Source of the DNA: Mesorhizobium sp. M2E.F.Ca.ET.219.01.1.1
GTDB lineage: Bacteria > Pseudomonadota > Alphaproteobacteria > Rhizobiales > Rhizobiaceae
Direction of reading: 5' to 3'
Assembly: GCF_004016445.2 (NCBI RefSeq)
Contig: NZ_SADT02000005.1
Span: 62,001 to 126,000, forward strand
Length of the DNA: 64,000 nucleotides
This document shows positions 8,585-18,203 of the stretch, one piece after another; within the stretch, counting starts at the first letter, position 1, and each line of letters starts with the position of its first letter. A model generated the notes under the pieces. That model was not told the origin of the DNA. It did not search any database and saw nothing but the letters and a program-made list of their open reading frames with translations. Both the position numbers and the translations under genes were made by a program.

Positions 8585-9958
8585 CTACCGCTTGTCCGCC
8601 GGATAGGGCGTCCCCGCCAGGATCGCCATACCCAGCCCGAGGAACAGGATGATCGCCGCCATGCCCAGCCGTGGCGAATCGCTCATGGTCGTGATAGTCG
8701 CCACCATGAACGGTGCGAGGAAGCTGGTCGCCCGCCCCGCCAGCGCATAGATGCCGAAATAGCGCCCCGACTCCGCGGCGGTGACGCTGCGCGCCATGTA
8801 GGAGCGCGACGATGCCTGCACCGGGCCGAAGGCGAGGCCGATCAGCAGGCCGTAGAGGATATAGGCCTTTTCCGCCGCAGTGCCGAACAGTCCGCCGGAA
8901 TCGGTTGTCGGCAGCGGGATCAGGCCGAGCAGCGTGAAGCCCGGACCGGTCGAGACGACGCCGATCGTGGCGACCGACAGCATCACCAGCGAGATCATCA
9001 CGACATGCTTCGAGCCAAGCGCGGTATCCAGCCGCGCCGCGATCCAGCAGCCGAAGATGGCGACGATGTTGAGGATGATGCCGAACAGGCCGATCTCGGT
9101 GATCGACCAGTGGAACATGCCGGCCGCGAAGGTGCCGCCGAGCGCCAGCAGCGCATTGACGCCGTCCTGATAGATCATCCGCGCCAAAAGGAAGCGCAGG
9201 ATGCCGCTGCGCTGGCGCACCTCGGCAAGCGTGGACTTCAGCTCGGACAGGCCCTCGCGCACCGCCGGTCCGATCGGGATTCCCTTGCTGGCGTCGGGCG
9301 TGAAGAAGAACATCGGCAGGATGAACAGGAAATACCAGCCGGCCGACATTGGCCCGGTGAAGCGCGCATCCTCGCCGAGCTTCGGGTCGAGGCCGAACAA
9401 TGGGTCAAGGCCGATGAGCGTCTTGCCGGTTTCCAGATTGCCGGCCAGGAACAGCACGACGAAGATCAGCGCCACCATGCCGCCGAGATAGCCAAGTCCC
9501 CAGGCGACATTGGAAATGCGGCCGATCTCTTCCTTCGGCACCAGCCGCGGCATCATCGAATCGTTGAACACGGTGGAAAATTCGGCCGCAACCGAGGCCA
9601 ACGAGAACAGCAGCACGACCAGGAAGAGGTTCGAGCCGGGTGCGGCGAACCATAGCAAGGTGAGGCTGACGATCTTTATCGTGGCGAAGAAAGCAATCCA
9701 CGGCTTGCGCGGCCCGGTCTGGTCGGCGATCGAGCCGAGCACCGGCGACAGTACCGCGATGACCAGGCCCGCCGCGGCAATGCCGTAGCCCCAGGCAGCC
9801 TGGCCGGCGGTCGGGTCGCTCGCCATGCGCGAGACGAAATAGGGTCCGAAGATGAAGGTGGTGACGACGGTGAAGAAAGGCTGCGCCGCCCAGTCGAAGA
9901 ACATCCAGCCCCAGATGCCGCGCCCCGATGCCCGCTGCACTGTCTCTACTGCCGCCAT
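8585..9958 (-). CDS. MFS transporter, UMF1/Atg22-like
   Basis: This integral membrane protein of 457 residues has about 12 hydrophobic segments. The N-terminal WGWMFFDWAAQPFFTVVTTF and the region KPWIAFFATIK are typical of the UMF1 branch of the major facilitator superfamily, related to yeast Atg22. Atg22 exports amino acids from the vacuole; the bacterial substrate is unknown. The start at 9958 has GAGGGA about 7 nt upstream and leaves a short cytoplasmic N-terminus. Monocistronic and convergent with purH. Confidence 0.85.
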   Translation of the reverse strand: MAAVETVQRASGRGIWGWMFFDWAAQPFFTVVTTFIFGPYFVSRMASDPTAGQAAWGYGIAAAGLVIAVLSPVLGSIADQTGPRKPWIAFFATIKIVSLTLLWFAAPGSNLFLVVLLFSLASVAAEFSTVFNDSMMPRLVPKEEIGRISNVAWGLGYLGGMVALIFVVLFLAGNLETGKTLIGLDPLFGLDPKLGEDARFTGPMSAGWYFLFILPMFFFTPDASKGIPIGPAVREGLSELKSTLAEVRQRSGILRFLLARMIYQDGVNALLALGGTFAAGMFHWSITEIGLFGIILNIVAIFGCWIAARLDTALGSKHVVMISLVMLSVATIGVVSTGPGFTLLGLIPLPTTDSGGLFGTAAEKAYILYGLLIGLAFGPVQASSRSYMARSVTAAESGRYFGIYALAGRATSFLAPFMVATITTMSDSPRLGMAAIILFLGLGMAILAGTPYPADKR

Positions 9959-10051
9959 GCTGATTCCCTCGGGCCGTCCGCGTCGGGCGTCATGTCTGCA
10001 TGTTTTGAGGCAGCGACGCAAATGAACAAGCGGCGCCGCTTATCGCCTTGG

Positions 10052-10219
10052 GTTCCTCGCCCCACGAAGTGGGGAGAGGTGGCTCGGCGAAGCCGAGACG
10101 GAGAGGGGAATGCGGCGACCTCCGGCAGATTGACCACTCGAGGAAGGTCTTCGCTCCACGAAGCCCCCTCTCCGCCTCGCTGCGCTCGGCACCTCTCCCC
10201 ACTTCGTGGGGCGAGGAAC
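10052..10219. repeat. inverted intergenic repeat, family B copy 1
   Basis: The two arms are near-perfect reverse complements for about 30 bp (GTTCCTCGCCCCACGAAGTG at 10052-10071 and its complement ending at 10219). Each arm also contains smaller hairpins, for example CTCGGC/GCCGAG. The right end stops just before the glutamate dehydrogenase stop codon (10221). Copies 2 and 3 lie at 32740-32936 and 51852-52053. Confidence 0.8.
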
Positions 10220-10220
10220 T

Positions 10221-13200
10221 TCACATCCCTGTCAGGTCGGTCATCAGCCCGGATGCCACCGAAAGCCGCGACACGGTGATGTCGCCGCCTTCGGTCAGCG
10301 CCTGCAGCCGCTCGCGGATGCGGGCGACCCGCTCGCCGCCGGCCTCCAGCCACGCCGCGACCGGATCCGCCGCCGCGCCATGCGCCGTCAGAGCCGCCAC
10401 CGCGATGCCGCGACGCGCGACGCCGATCGTGTCGGTCGCGCGTGACAGCGCCAGTTGGTCGTAATAGTCGGGCGGCATGATCGAGCGCGCAGCTTCCTCG
10501 ACGCGCGGGATGCGGAAGGCGTCGCTGACGGCGAAGAAGGCCTTGGCCGCGCTGACGATATCGGCATTGGCGGTGCGCGCGGTGAGCGCGACGTCGGGGA
10601 TCAGCTCGGCCACCTCGGCCAGGGCGAGCTGCCCGGCGAGCTTCTCCGGCGCGCCACCCTTGAACAAGCCCTGCCGCCGCTCCTCGATGCGCTCGCGCGA
10701 GAAGGCCGGCAGCAGCGACACCAGCTTCGGCTCCAGCGCCTTGCGGGCCTCCTGCAGCTCGTCGATCCGCTGGCCGAGCGGCGCGGAGCCGGCTTCGTTC
10801 TTCAGGTACCAGCCGCTGGTTACAAAGATGAGCCGGCTGACGGACTGGTAGAGATCGAGCTGGGTCTGCCCGTCGATCTGGTTGTCGAGCGCGTCGATCT
10901 CGCGATAGAGCGCGGGCAGCGCAAAGCCGTCGCGGACCACGGCGAAGGTGCGCACGACATCGGCCGCCGGCCGGCCGGTGGCTTCCTGCAGCCGGTTGAC
11001 GAAGGATGGCCCACCGCGATTGACGAGATCGTTGGCGACGACGCGCGCGATGATCTCGCGCCGCAGCCTGTGGTCGCGGATTTCGCCGGCGAATTTCTTG
11101 GCCATGCGCTCCGGGAAATAGCCCATCAGGTCGCGGTCGAAATGCGGCTCGTCCGGCACGTCGCTGGCGACGATGTCGGAGAACAGCACGATCTTGGCAT
11201 AGGCGAGCAGCACGCCGAGCTCGGCCCTGGTCAGCGGCTCGCCGCGCGCCTCGCGCTCGGCAAGCGCCGCCGGCGAAGGCAGCGTCTCGACGGCGCGGTC
11301 GAGCAGGCCGCGCGCCTCCAGCGCCGTCATGAAGCGGGCCTGATGGGCGATGTCAGCCAGCCCCCGCTTGCGCGCCAGCGACAGCGCCAGCGTCTGCTGG
11401 TAGTTGTTGGAAAGCACCAGCGCGCTCACCTCGTCGGTCATCTCGGCCAGCAGCTTATTGCGCGCCGGTCTGGTCAGCGAGCCTTTGCGCATGGCGGAAG
11501 CCAGCGCGATCTTGATGTTGACCTCGACGTCGGAGCAGTTGACGCCGCCCGAATTGTCGATGGCGTCGGAGTTGCAGCGGCCGCCATTCAGGCCGAACTC
11601 GATGCGCGCCCGCTGCGTGACGCCGAGATTGGCGCCCTCGCCGATGACTTTCGCCCGGACATCGAGCGCGGTGACGCGGATGGCGTCGTTGGCGCGGTCG
11701 CCGACATCCTGATTGCTTTCGCCGGAAGCCCTGACATAGGTGCCGATCCCGCCAAACCACAGGAGGTCGACCGGAGCCTTGAGAATAGCGTTCATGATCT
11801 CGACCGGCGTCGCCGTGGTCTTGGCGAGCCCGATCGCGACGGCGGCCGCCTGCGGCAGCGTGATCGATTTCTGGTTGCGCGAGACGATGACGCCGCCTTC
11901 CGACAGCTTCGACTTGTCATAGTCCTGCCAGGACGAGCGCGGCAGGGCGAACATGCGCTGGCGCTCGGCCATCGAGGCCGCCATGTCCGGATCGGGATCG
12001 ATGAAGATGTCGCGATGGTCGAAGGCGGCGATCAGCCTGGTGGCCGGCGACAACAGCATGCCGTTGCCGAAAACGTCGCCCGACATGTCGCCGACGCCGA
12101 CCACGCTGAAGGGCGTGGTCTGGATGTCGCGGTTGATCTCGCGGAAATGCCGCTTCACCGCCTCCCAGGCGCCCTTGGCGGTGATGCCCATCTTCTTGTG
12201 GTCGTAGCCCGCCGAGCCGCCGCTGGCGAAGGCGTCGTCCAGCCAGAAGTGGTGCTTCTCGGAAATCGCGTTGGCCGTGTCGGAGAAGGTCGCCGTGCCC
12301 TTGTCGGCGGCGACGACGAAATAGGGATCGTCAGGATCGCGCCGCACCACGCCGGCCGGCGGGATGACCCCGTCGACTCCGATATTGTCGGTGATCGAAA
12401 GCAGGCTGGAGACGAAGTTCTTGTAGGCCGAGGTGCCGGCCTCGAAGATGGCGTCGCGGCTGCCGCCGGCCGGCAGGCGCTTCGGGAAGAAGCCACCCTT
12501 GGCGCCGACAGGCACGATGACCGCGTTCTTGACCTGCTGCGCCTTCACCAGCCCCAGCACCTCGGTACGGTAGTCCTGGGCGCGGTCCGACCAGCGCAGG
12601 CCGCCGCGCGCCACCGGGCCGAAGCGCAGATGCACGCCCTCGACCTCGGAGCCGTAGACGAAGATCTCGCGCCATGGCCGCGGCGCCGGCAGTCCCTCGA
12701 CCGCCTGCGAGTCCAGCTTGATCGCCAGCGACTGCCCCTTCGCTTTCGTATCGGCTACGAAATGATTGGTGCGCAGCGAGGCCTCGATGAGGTTGAGGTA
12801 GCGGCGGATGATGGTGTCGTCATCGATATTGGGCACCTCTTCCAGCGCGTCCTTGATCTTGGCCTTGAGGTGCTTGGCCGCGACCGCGCCGTCGCCTTCC
12901 GCTGTCGGCCCGAGTCGGGCGACGAAGAGCGAATGCAGGCCGCGCGCGATCTCCGGATAGCGGTTGAGCGCCGCGGCGATGAAATCCTGGCTCTGCGGAA
13001 TGCCGGCCTGCTGCAGATAGCGGCCATAGGCGCGCAGGATGGTGATCTCGCCCGACCACAGGCCGGCGGTCTGCGCCAGGCCGTTATAGCCGTCATTGTC
13101 GACATCGCCGCGCCAGACGGAGAGGAAGGCGTCCTCGAACAGCGCCCCACCATCGGCGAGGTTGATTGCGGTGCCGTAGCTGTTCTCCAGCTCCATGTCG

Positions 13201-14999
13201 TGAATGAACACCCGGTCGGCCGGATCGCCGCCGACCTCGAAGGTGCGCTCGCTGATGACGCGGAAGCCGATATTCTCCAGCACCGGCACGCGCCGCGACA
13301 GCGCCACCGGGCTGCCATGGTGGTAGATCTTCAGCGCCGCCTGGTTCGGCTTCTGCCCGGCATGGCGGTAATAGTCGATCGCGATCGGATTATCCGCGCT
13401 GATCTTGGCGATGCGCCCGGCATCGGCAAGCGCCACGGCGGCGGAGAAGGTGTCGCGATAGCTTTCGGGGAACCGCGCCGCGATCGCCTTTAAGCCCGGA
13501 TCGCTGCCAGCCGCTTCCGCGGCTTCGGACAGCGCGTCCTCCCAGGTGCGCACGATGTCGCGGATCGCCGCCTCGATCGTCGACTGCTCGACCTTCGGCG
13601 TTTTGCCGCCAGAGCGGCCGATGATGAAATGCACACGCGCCAGCCCGCCTTCCGGGAAGGCCGGGTAATAGGCCGACAGCCGGCCCTCGAACACGGTCTT
13701 GAGATAGGCGCCGATCTTCTCGCGCACGACGCTGTCATAGCGGTCGCGCGGCACGAAGACGAGGATCGAAACGAAACGATCGAACTGGTCGACGCGCACC
13801 AGCGCCCTGATCCGCGGCCGCTCGACCAGGCCGAGGATGGCGTTGGCATGCTTTCTGAGGACCGGCACCGGAACCTGGAAGAACTCATCGCGCGGATAGC
13901 TTTCCAGCACATTGATCAGCGCCTTGCCCGAATGGTCGTTCGGATTGAAACCCGACTTGGCAATGATCGTCTCGGCCTTTGAGCGCAGATAGGGGATCTT
14001 CATCACCGAGCGCGTGTACGCGGTCGAGGTGAACAGGCCGACGATGCGCAGTTCGCCCGCGAGCGCGCCTTTTGGCGTGTAGGTCTTGATGCCGACATAG
14101 TCGAGATAGATGCGGCGGTGCACCAGCGACTTGGCGTTCGCCTTGGTGACGATCAATGGCTCCGGTCCGTGCAGGAAGGCGCGGATCTCCGGCGTCGTCG
14201 TCACCGCCTCGGTGCCGCGCCGCAACACCAGCACATCGGGATCCGACAGGATGCCGAGGCCCGGCTTGTCGGCGCGCTCCAGCGTGCCGCTCTCCTCGCC
14301 GCCGACATATTTGAACTCGCGCATGCCGAGGAAGGTGAAATTGTCGTCGCGCAGCCATTCGAGGAAGGCGATCGCCTCGGCAACGCTCTTCTTGTCGAGC
14401 GGCACCGCGGAATAGCGGAACTCGGAAATCGCCTGGTCGAGGCGGGCGAGCATACGCTTCCAGTCGACGACCGCGGCCCGGACCTGGGAGAGCATCTTGC
14501 GCAGCCGCTCGGTAAGGCTCTTCGCCTCTTCGGCGGTCAGCCTTGGAATGTGGACGTGGACGACGCTCAGCCTGTCGTGCTCGTCATCCTCCTTGCCGCC
14601 ATCGCCAAGCACCTCGACCACACCGTTCTTGCCGTGGCGTACGGTAACGATCGGATGGGTGACCAGCGTCGGCTCGCCGCTTGTCTCGGTGATCTCGCCG
14701 AGGATGGAATCGAACAGGAACGGCATGTTGTCGTTGACGACGGTGACGACGGTGACCGGCCGGCCGTCGCAGGCAACGCCCGAATCGGCCTCGACGGCGA
14801 CGACGCTTTCGCCCTTCCTGTGCCTGGCCACCGCTTGGGCGGCGAGCGCGCCGGCGCGTTCCAGGTCGGCCGCGTCATAGGCCGCGATATCCTCGGCGGG
14901 TGCCCGCGCAAGCAGATAGTCGGCAAGCCTTGCGGGCTTCTCCTCCGCTTTCGCGGCGGCTGCCGCTTTCTTCCTCGGCTTGGATTTCACGCTGGCCAT
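10221..14999 (-). CDS. gdhB: large NAD-dependent glutamate dehydrogenase
   Basis: This 1592-residue enzyme belongs to the 180-kDa class of NAD-specific glutamate dehydrogenases, which oxidatively deaminate glutamate to 2-oxoglutarate during amino-acid catabolism. ACT-like regulatory regions make up the first 500 residues or so. The catalytic core follows, with VPVGAKGGFFPKRLP, the nucleotide-binding VVGVGDMSGDVFGNGM and the conserved EGANLGVTQRARIEFG, then a long helical C-terminal region. GGGAGGA lies 8 nt before the ATG. It is divergent from the peroxidase-related gene, leaving about 126 bp for two promoters. Confidence 0.95.
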   Translation of the reverse strand: MASVKSKPRKKAAAAAKAEEKPARLADYLLARAPAEDIAAYDAADLERAGALAAQAVARHRKGESVVAVEADSGVACDGRPVTVVTVVNDNMPFLFDSILGEITETSGEPTLVTHPIVTVRHGKNGVVEVLGDGGKEDDEHDRLSVVHVHIPRLTAEEAKSLTERLRKMLSQVRAAVVDWKRMLARLDQAISEFRYSAVPLDKKSVAEAIAFLEWLRDDNFTFLGMREFKYVGGEESGTLERADKPGLGILSDPDVLVLRRGTEAVTTTPEIRAFLHGPEPLIVTKANAKSLVHRRIYLDYVGIKTYTPKGALAGELRIVGLFTSTAYTRSVMKIPYLRSKAETIIAKSGFNPNDHSGKALINVLESYPRDEFFQVPVPVLRKHANAILGLVERPRIRALVRVDQFDRFVSILVFVPRDRYDSVVREKIGAYLKTVFEGRLSAYYPAFPEGGLARVHFIIGRSGGKTPKVEQSTIEAAIRDIVRTWEDALSEAAEAAGSDPGLKAIAARFPESYRDTFSAAVALADAGRIAKISADNPIAIDYYRHAGQKPNQAALKIYHHGSPVALSRRVPVLENIGFRVISERTFEVGGDPADRVFIHDMELENSYGTAINLADGGALFEDAFLSVWRGDVDNDGYNGLAQTAGLWSGEITILRAYGRYLQQAGIPQSQDFIAAALNRYPEIARGLHSLFVARLGPTAEGDGAVAAKHLKAKIKDALEEVPNIDDDTIIRRYLNLIEASLRTNHFVADTKAKGQSLAIKLDSQAVEGLPAPRPWREIFVYGSEVEGVHLRFGPVARGGLRWSDRAQDYRTEVLGLVKAQQVKNAVIVPVGAKGGFFPKRLPAGGSRDAIFEAGTSAYKNFVSSLLSITDNIGVDGVIPPAGVVRRDPDDPYFVVAADKGTATFSDTANAISEKHHFWLDDAFASGGSAGYDHKKMGITAKGAWEAVKRHFREINRDIQTTPFSVVGVGDMSGDVFGNGMLLSPATRLIAAFDHRDIFIDPDPDMAASMAERQRMFALPRSSWQDYDKSKLSEGGVIVSRNQKSITLPQAAAVAIGLAKTTATPVEIMNAILKAPVDLLWFGGIGTYVRASGESNQDVGDRANDAIRVTALDVRAKVIGEGANLGVTQRARIEFGLNGGRCNSDAIDNSGGVNCSDVEVNIKIALASAMRKGSLTRPARNKLLAEMTDEVSALVLSNNYQQTLALSLARKRGLADIAHQARFMTALEARGLLDRAVETLPSPAALAEREARGEPLTRAELGVLLAYAKIVLFSDIVASDVPDEPHFDRDLMGYFPERMAKKFAGEIRDHRLRREIIARVVANDLVNRGGPSFVNRLQEATGRPAADVVRTFAVVRDGFALPALYREIDALDNQIDGQTQLDLYQSVSRLIFVTSGWYLKNEAGSAPLGQRIDELQEARKALEPKLVSLLPAFSRERIEERRQGLFKGGAPEKLAGQLALAEVAELIPDVALTARTANADIVSAAKAFFAVSDAFRIPRVEEAARSIMPPDYYDQLALSRATDTIGVARRGIAVAALTAHGAAADPVAAWLEAGGERVARIRERLQALTEGGDITVSRLSVASGLMTDLTGM

Positions 15000-15125
15000 G
15001 ACGCTTATTCCTCCCGTCTTATGCTTTTGCGGCTATCGTAGCAGATGACCGCCGTTTCGCGACAAAGGTTTGACGACGCATTAAAAAATTCGAACCGACG
15101 CCGTTGGCTTGCAAGGAGAAACCAT

Positions 15126-15689
15126 ATGACCGGCAAAATAACCGCGCTCGACCTCGTCCAGGCGGAGCTCAGCGAGGCGACGAAAGCCTATTTCGCCAAG
15201 TGCGAAGAGAAGCTCGGTCTCGTGCCCAACGTGCTGCTCGCCTACGCCTTCGACGAGAAGAAACTGCGTGCCTTCACCGACATGTACAACGATCTGATGC
15301 TGGGCGATTCGGGCCTGTCCAAGCTGGAGCGCGAGATGATCGCGGTCGCCGTCTCCTCGATCAACCATTGCTATTATTGCCTGACCGCGCATGGCGCGGC
15401 GGTGCGTCAGCTGTCGGGCGAGCCGGCGCTGGGCGAGATGATGGTGATGAATTTCCGCGCCGCCGACTTGTCGGACCGCCAGCGCGCCATGCTCGAATTC
15501 GCGGTCAAGCTGACGGAAGAGCCGGCCAGGATCGTGGAAGCCGACCGCGCCACCTTGCGCCAGGCCGGCTTTTCGGACCGCGACATCTGGGACATCGCCG
15601 CGACCGCCGCCTTCTTCAACATGTCCAATCGCGTGGCCGCCGCCGTCGACATGCGGCCCAACGCGGAATACCACGCCATGGCAAGGTGA
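15126..15689 (+). CDS. peroxidase-related AhpD-fold protein (CMD family)
   Basis: This 187-residue all-helical protein of the carboxymuconolactone decarboxylase/AhpD superfamily belongs to the branch called uncharacterised peroxidase-related enzymes. The redox motif is NHCYYCLTAH, with Cys82, Cys85 and His89, as in alkylhydroperoxidase D. It may reduce peroxides or disulfides; the electron donor is unknown. AAGGAG at 15113-15118 supports ATG 15126 over an in-frame ATG at 15045. Confidence 0.88.
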   Translation: MTGKITALDLVQAELSEATKAYFAKCEEKLGLVPNVLLAYAFDEKKLRAFTDMYNDLMLGDSGLSKLEREMIAVAVSSINHCYYCLTAHGAAVRQLSGEPALGEMMVMNFRAADLSDRQRAMLEFAVKLTEEPARIVEADRATLRQAGFSDRDIWDIAATAAFFNMSNRVAAAVDMRPNAEYHAMAR

Positions 15690-15810
15690 CGGCCACGATT
15701 ATATTAGCGAGTTCGAATTTTTCGTTGCCGACCCCGCCTTTTGGTCCGATGATCAACGATTGCGGCGCGGCCGCATGCCGGTTCGACGCTGCCGACAAGG
15801 GAGAGAGAAC

Positions 15811-16134
15811 ATGGCGAAATTTCTCTATGTCTATCATGGCTCCGGCAAGATGCCGACCGATGAGGCCGAACGGAAAGCGGCTATGGATGCCTGGACCGGC
15901 TGGTACGGCAAGCTCGGCTCGGCCGTGGTCGATGGCGGCAATCCGGTCGGTATGTCGAAGACTGTGCTGCCGAGCGGCAAGGTCGAGAACAATGGCGGCA
16001 GCAATCCGACAGCCGGCTACACCGTCGTCGAAGCCAGGGACATCGACGACGCCGTCGCCAAGGCCAAGGACTGCCCGATCCTGATGGACCCCGCCTTCAG
16101 CGTCGAGATCGCGCCGATCATCGAAATGATGTGA
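15811..16134 (+). CDS. YCII-related domain protein
   Basis: This 107-residue protein starts MAKFLYVYHGSGKMP and contains the ferredoxin-like alpha/beta fold of the YCII/DGPF family. The family has no settled function; some members are fused to sigma factors or dioxygenases. The region AGYTVVEARDIDDAVAKAKD is the conserved C-terminal half. A GGGAGAGAG site lies 4-5 nt before the ATG. It is followed by a palindromic terminator-like element and the convergent LysE gene. Confidence 0.82.
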   Translation: MAKFLYVYHGSGKMPTDEAERKAAMDAWTGWYGKLGSAVVDGGNPVGMSKTVLPSGKVENNGGSNPTAGYTVVEARDIDDAVAKAKDCPILMDPAFSVEIAPIIEMM

Positions 16135-16142
16135 GGTAAGAG

Positions 16143-16179
16143 GTTCAGGCCGCCCGCGCGCGGGCACCCTGACCTGAAC
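16143..16179. terminator. nested palindrome between convergent genes
   Basis: The outer arms GTTCAGG (16143-16149) and CCTGAAC (16173-16179) enclose the perfect 14-bp palindrome GCCCGCGCGCGGGC (16152-16165). The outer arms and the tail ACCTGAACATCA resemble the ends of the family G repeats. It lies between the stop codons of the YCII and LysE genes, so it probably terminates both. Confidence 0.5.
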
Positions 16180-16184
16180 ATCAA

Positions 16185-16796
16185 CTACCGAGCGGCGATC
16201 GCCGCCGCGGCGCCCGCCATCGTCGTGGCGCTGACGCGGTTGGCGATCTTCATGGCGCGCTTGCTCTTCAGGAGCCGGCGCGCCTGCGAAGCGGCCAGCA
16301 CCCAGGCGAGGTCGATGACCACCAGCACGACAGCCATGGTCAGCGTCAGCTCGACCCAGCCGACCACGCTGACCGAGGCAAGATCGATGATGGTTGGCAG
16401 CAGAGCCAGATAGAACATCATGATCTTCGGGTTGCCTAATGTCACCGCCATGCCGGCAAAGAACAGCTTCACGGGCGAATCTTCGCGCGGCATCTCGCCT
16501 TCCTTGGCCTCGACCGGCGCCGTCCACATCTTGAACGCCAGATAAGCAAGGTAGGCAACGCCGACCCATTTCACGACGACGAAGGCGTAGTGAAAGGTCT
16601 GCGCCACGACGGCCAGCCCGAACACCGCCAGCGACAGCCAGATCGCCTCGCCGATCCACATGGCGAGCAGGAAGGGGAAGACGTCGCGAAACCCCTTCGA
16701 GATCACCCGAGCCACCAGTGCCGCGATCGACGGCCCGGGCGAGCCGGCGGCGACGAACAAAGCGGCGGCGAAGATCAGCAGCGAGGCGAGATGCAT
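16185..16796 (-). CDS. LysE/RhtB family amino-acid exporter
   Basis: This inner-membrane exporter of 203 residues has about six hydrophobic segments. The N-terminal signature AAGSPGPSIAALVARVISKG is typical of the LysE/RhtB superfamily, which exports amino acids such as lysine, homoserine lactone or leucine. The substrate is not predictable. I chose the start at 16796 because AGGAAA lies 8 nt upstream and the first membrane segment follows directly; longer in-frame versions add 34 atypical residues. Confidence 0.87.
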   Translation of the reverse strand: MHLASLLIFAAALFVAAGSPGPSIAALVARVISKGFRDVFPFLLAMWIGEAIWLSLAVFGLAVVAQTFHYAFVVVKWVGVAYLAYLAFKMWTAPVEAKEGEMPREDSPVKLFFAGMAVTLGNPKIMMFYLALLPTIIDLASVSVVGWVELTLTMAVVLVVIDLAWVLAASQARRLLKSKRAMKIANRVSATTMAGAAAAIAAR

Positions 16797-16903
16797 GGGG
16801 GCGTTTCCTACGGGATAGAAAGAAACGATAGCCGATCGGAGTAGATTTGGCACGCCCAGCAAGGCGCGATCATCGATCAAGGCGACAATAACTGCCAACG
16901 CCG

Positions 16904-17079
16904 GCGCCGCCCCTCATCCGCCCTTCGGGCACCTTCTCCCCGTAAAAGGGTCGAAGGGACGCTGGCGCCGACGATTTCGCCAATCGCAAACGTTCGTAGA
17001 ACAGGAGCCGGCGTTGCGACCAGCCTTCTTCTCCCCGTTAACGGGGAGAAGGTGCCGGCAGGCGGATGAGGGGCAGCGC
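16904..17079. repeat. inverted intergenic repeat, family C copy 1
   Basis: The left arm (16904-16941, starting GCGCCGCCCCTCATCCGCC) is the near reverse complement of the right arm (17043-17079, ending GCGGATGAGGGGCAGCGC). The arms contain CCTTCTCCCC/GGGGAGAAGG. A second family member is at 47501-47653. The element fills most of the gap upstream of the LysE gene. Confidence 0.75.
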
Positions 17080-17402
17080 CGACGCTGACGATTGCTGCTC
17101 TTGCCGTTCCGTTGAGCCTTGGCTAGAAGACCCGCCTGACATCCATTTTTTGAGCATCACTTTGCCTCAGTAACCGCCGGTCTCGCCAACTCCCCCGAAT
17201 GCACCCCAGGCGCAGCCATCAACGCTGCCTGCTTATTTTCATGTGTTCTTCAGGCGGCGGTTCGAGACCGGTTTGGCATGCTGAGCCGCCGCGTGTGATC
17301 CGCGCCGACGCCTGACTTTCAACTTTCGCCACGCCGTGCCCATGAAGGGCATCTCGGACATTGCCGGCCTGACGGACTTCCCGACGGGAAGGGCCTACCG
17401 GC
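17080..17402. other. gene-free stretch upstream of DUF1062 gene
   Basis: I see no gene, RNA or clear promoter in this 323-bp stretch. Near its right end TTCCCGACGGGAA (17378-17390) is an inverted repeat that includes the purine-rich ribosome binding site of the next gene and could mask it. Confidence 0.5.
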
Positions 17403-18029
17403 ATGTCTTCTACCTTGCGTGTCCGCTGGACGATCGCACCCGCAATCGCGCCACGACCTCTGATCAACTGCAACCGTTGCGGCGACATCAAACCCTATCG
17501 TTGCAGCGAAAAATTCCGCGTCAATGCCAATGGCAAGCGCATCGACGTCTGGTTGATCTATCGCTGCGTGAGCTGCGACAACTCCTGGAATTTCACCATC
17601 CTGGAACGGCGAAACCGCCACGATATCGAGCCGGCACTGCTGGCAGCGCTCGAAAGCAACGATCCGGCGCTTGCTCGCTGCTTTGCCTTCGATGCCGCCG
17701 CGTTGCGCAACCGGGCCGGGCGGGTCGAGGAATCTCGTGATGTAACGGTCCGAAAGAGGCTGATGGACGGAGAGCCGGGACACGCCGACGCGCTCGCGCT
17801 CGAGCTTCGGCTGGAGGGGACGACGCCTTTGCGGCTGGACCGCCTGCTTGCCGGCGAGCTGGGCCTTTCGCGGTCAAGGCTCCAGACCCTGGACGACCGA
17901 GGGCTACTGACCATCGAACCGGATGGCGCGAAAGCCTTGCGCAAGCCGGTTCGCGACGGCCTGGCGGCGCGCATCGATCTGGCCGGAGAGGCGGATTGCC
18001 CCGCTATCCTGTCGGCAGCGTGCCGCTAG
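17403..18029 (+). CDS. DUF1062 zinc-ribbon-like protein
   Basis: This 208-residue protein matches DUF1062. Two Cys-x-x-Cys pairs (NCNRCGDIKPYRC and YRCVSCDNSW) in the first third look like a zinc ribbon, with FRVNANGKRIDVWLIYRC between them. The last third (LLAGELGLSRSRLQTLDDRG) resembles a short helix-turn-helix or S4-like RNA-binding segment. This suggests a nucleic-acid-binding protein, but no function is established. GGGAAGGG upstream could serve the ATG at 17403; that site lies in an inverted repeat. Confidence 0.75.
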   Translation: MSSTLRVRWTIAPAIAPRPLINCNRCGDIKPYRCSEKFRVNANGKRIDVWLIYRCVSCDNSWNFTILERRNRHDIEPALLAALESNDPALARCFAFDAAALRNRAGRVEESRDVTVRKRLMDGEPGHADALALELRLEGTTPLRLDRLLAGELGLSRSRLQTLDDRGLLTIEPDGAKALRKPVRDGLAARIDLAGEADCPAILSAACR

Positions 18030-18078
18030 ATCGTGATGGCGTTTCGTTGAATCGCCATCTCGATCCAGCTCTTTGTTG

Positions 18079-18149
18079 GAGCATGATCTTTGTCCGAAAA
18101 CCGGTTCCCAAGTTTCGCCGACGCGGACCTTCGGTTCGGGATCATGCTC
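18079..18149. repeat. inverted repeat, family D
   Basis: GAGCATGATC (18079-18088) and GATCATGCTC (18140-18149) are perfect reverse complements around an interior containing CCGAAAACCGGTTCCC. Similar hairpins are widespread between genes in Rhizobiales. Only one copy is in this window. Confidence 0.65.
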
Positions 18150-18156
18150 TGAAACG

Positions 18157-18184
18157 AAAAGAGGGAGCCGATGCTCCCTCTTTT
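18157..18184. terminator. perfect bidirectional intrinsic terminator
   Basis: AAAAGAGGGAGC (18157-18168) pairs perfectly with GCTCCCTCTTTT (18173-18184) around a 4-nt loop. Because the arms begin with A-runs and end with T-runs, it works as an intrinsic terminator on both strands. It ends the leftward typA transcript 20 nt after the stop and blocks readthrough from the DUF1062 side. Confidence 0.85.
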
Positions 18185-18203
18185 GAACCCTTGGCTGAAA
18201 AGC

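Noticed and set aside
10455..13493. Very long open frame (1012 codons) antisense to glutamate dehydrogenase
   Set aside because: It lies wholly inside the dehydrogenase gene on the other strand. Its protein is full of Arg, Asp, Gly and Val with no domain, as expected from reading a GC-rich gene backwards. Similar antisense frames at 5008-6192, 6767-8512, 18171-20186, 20586-22364 and 25552-27891 were rejected for the same reason.
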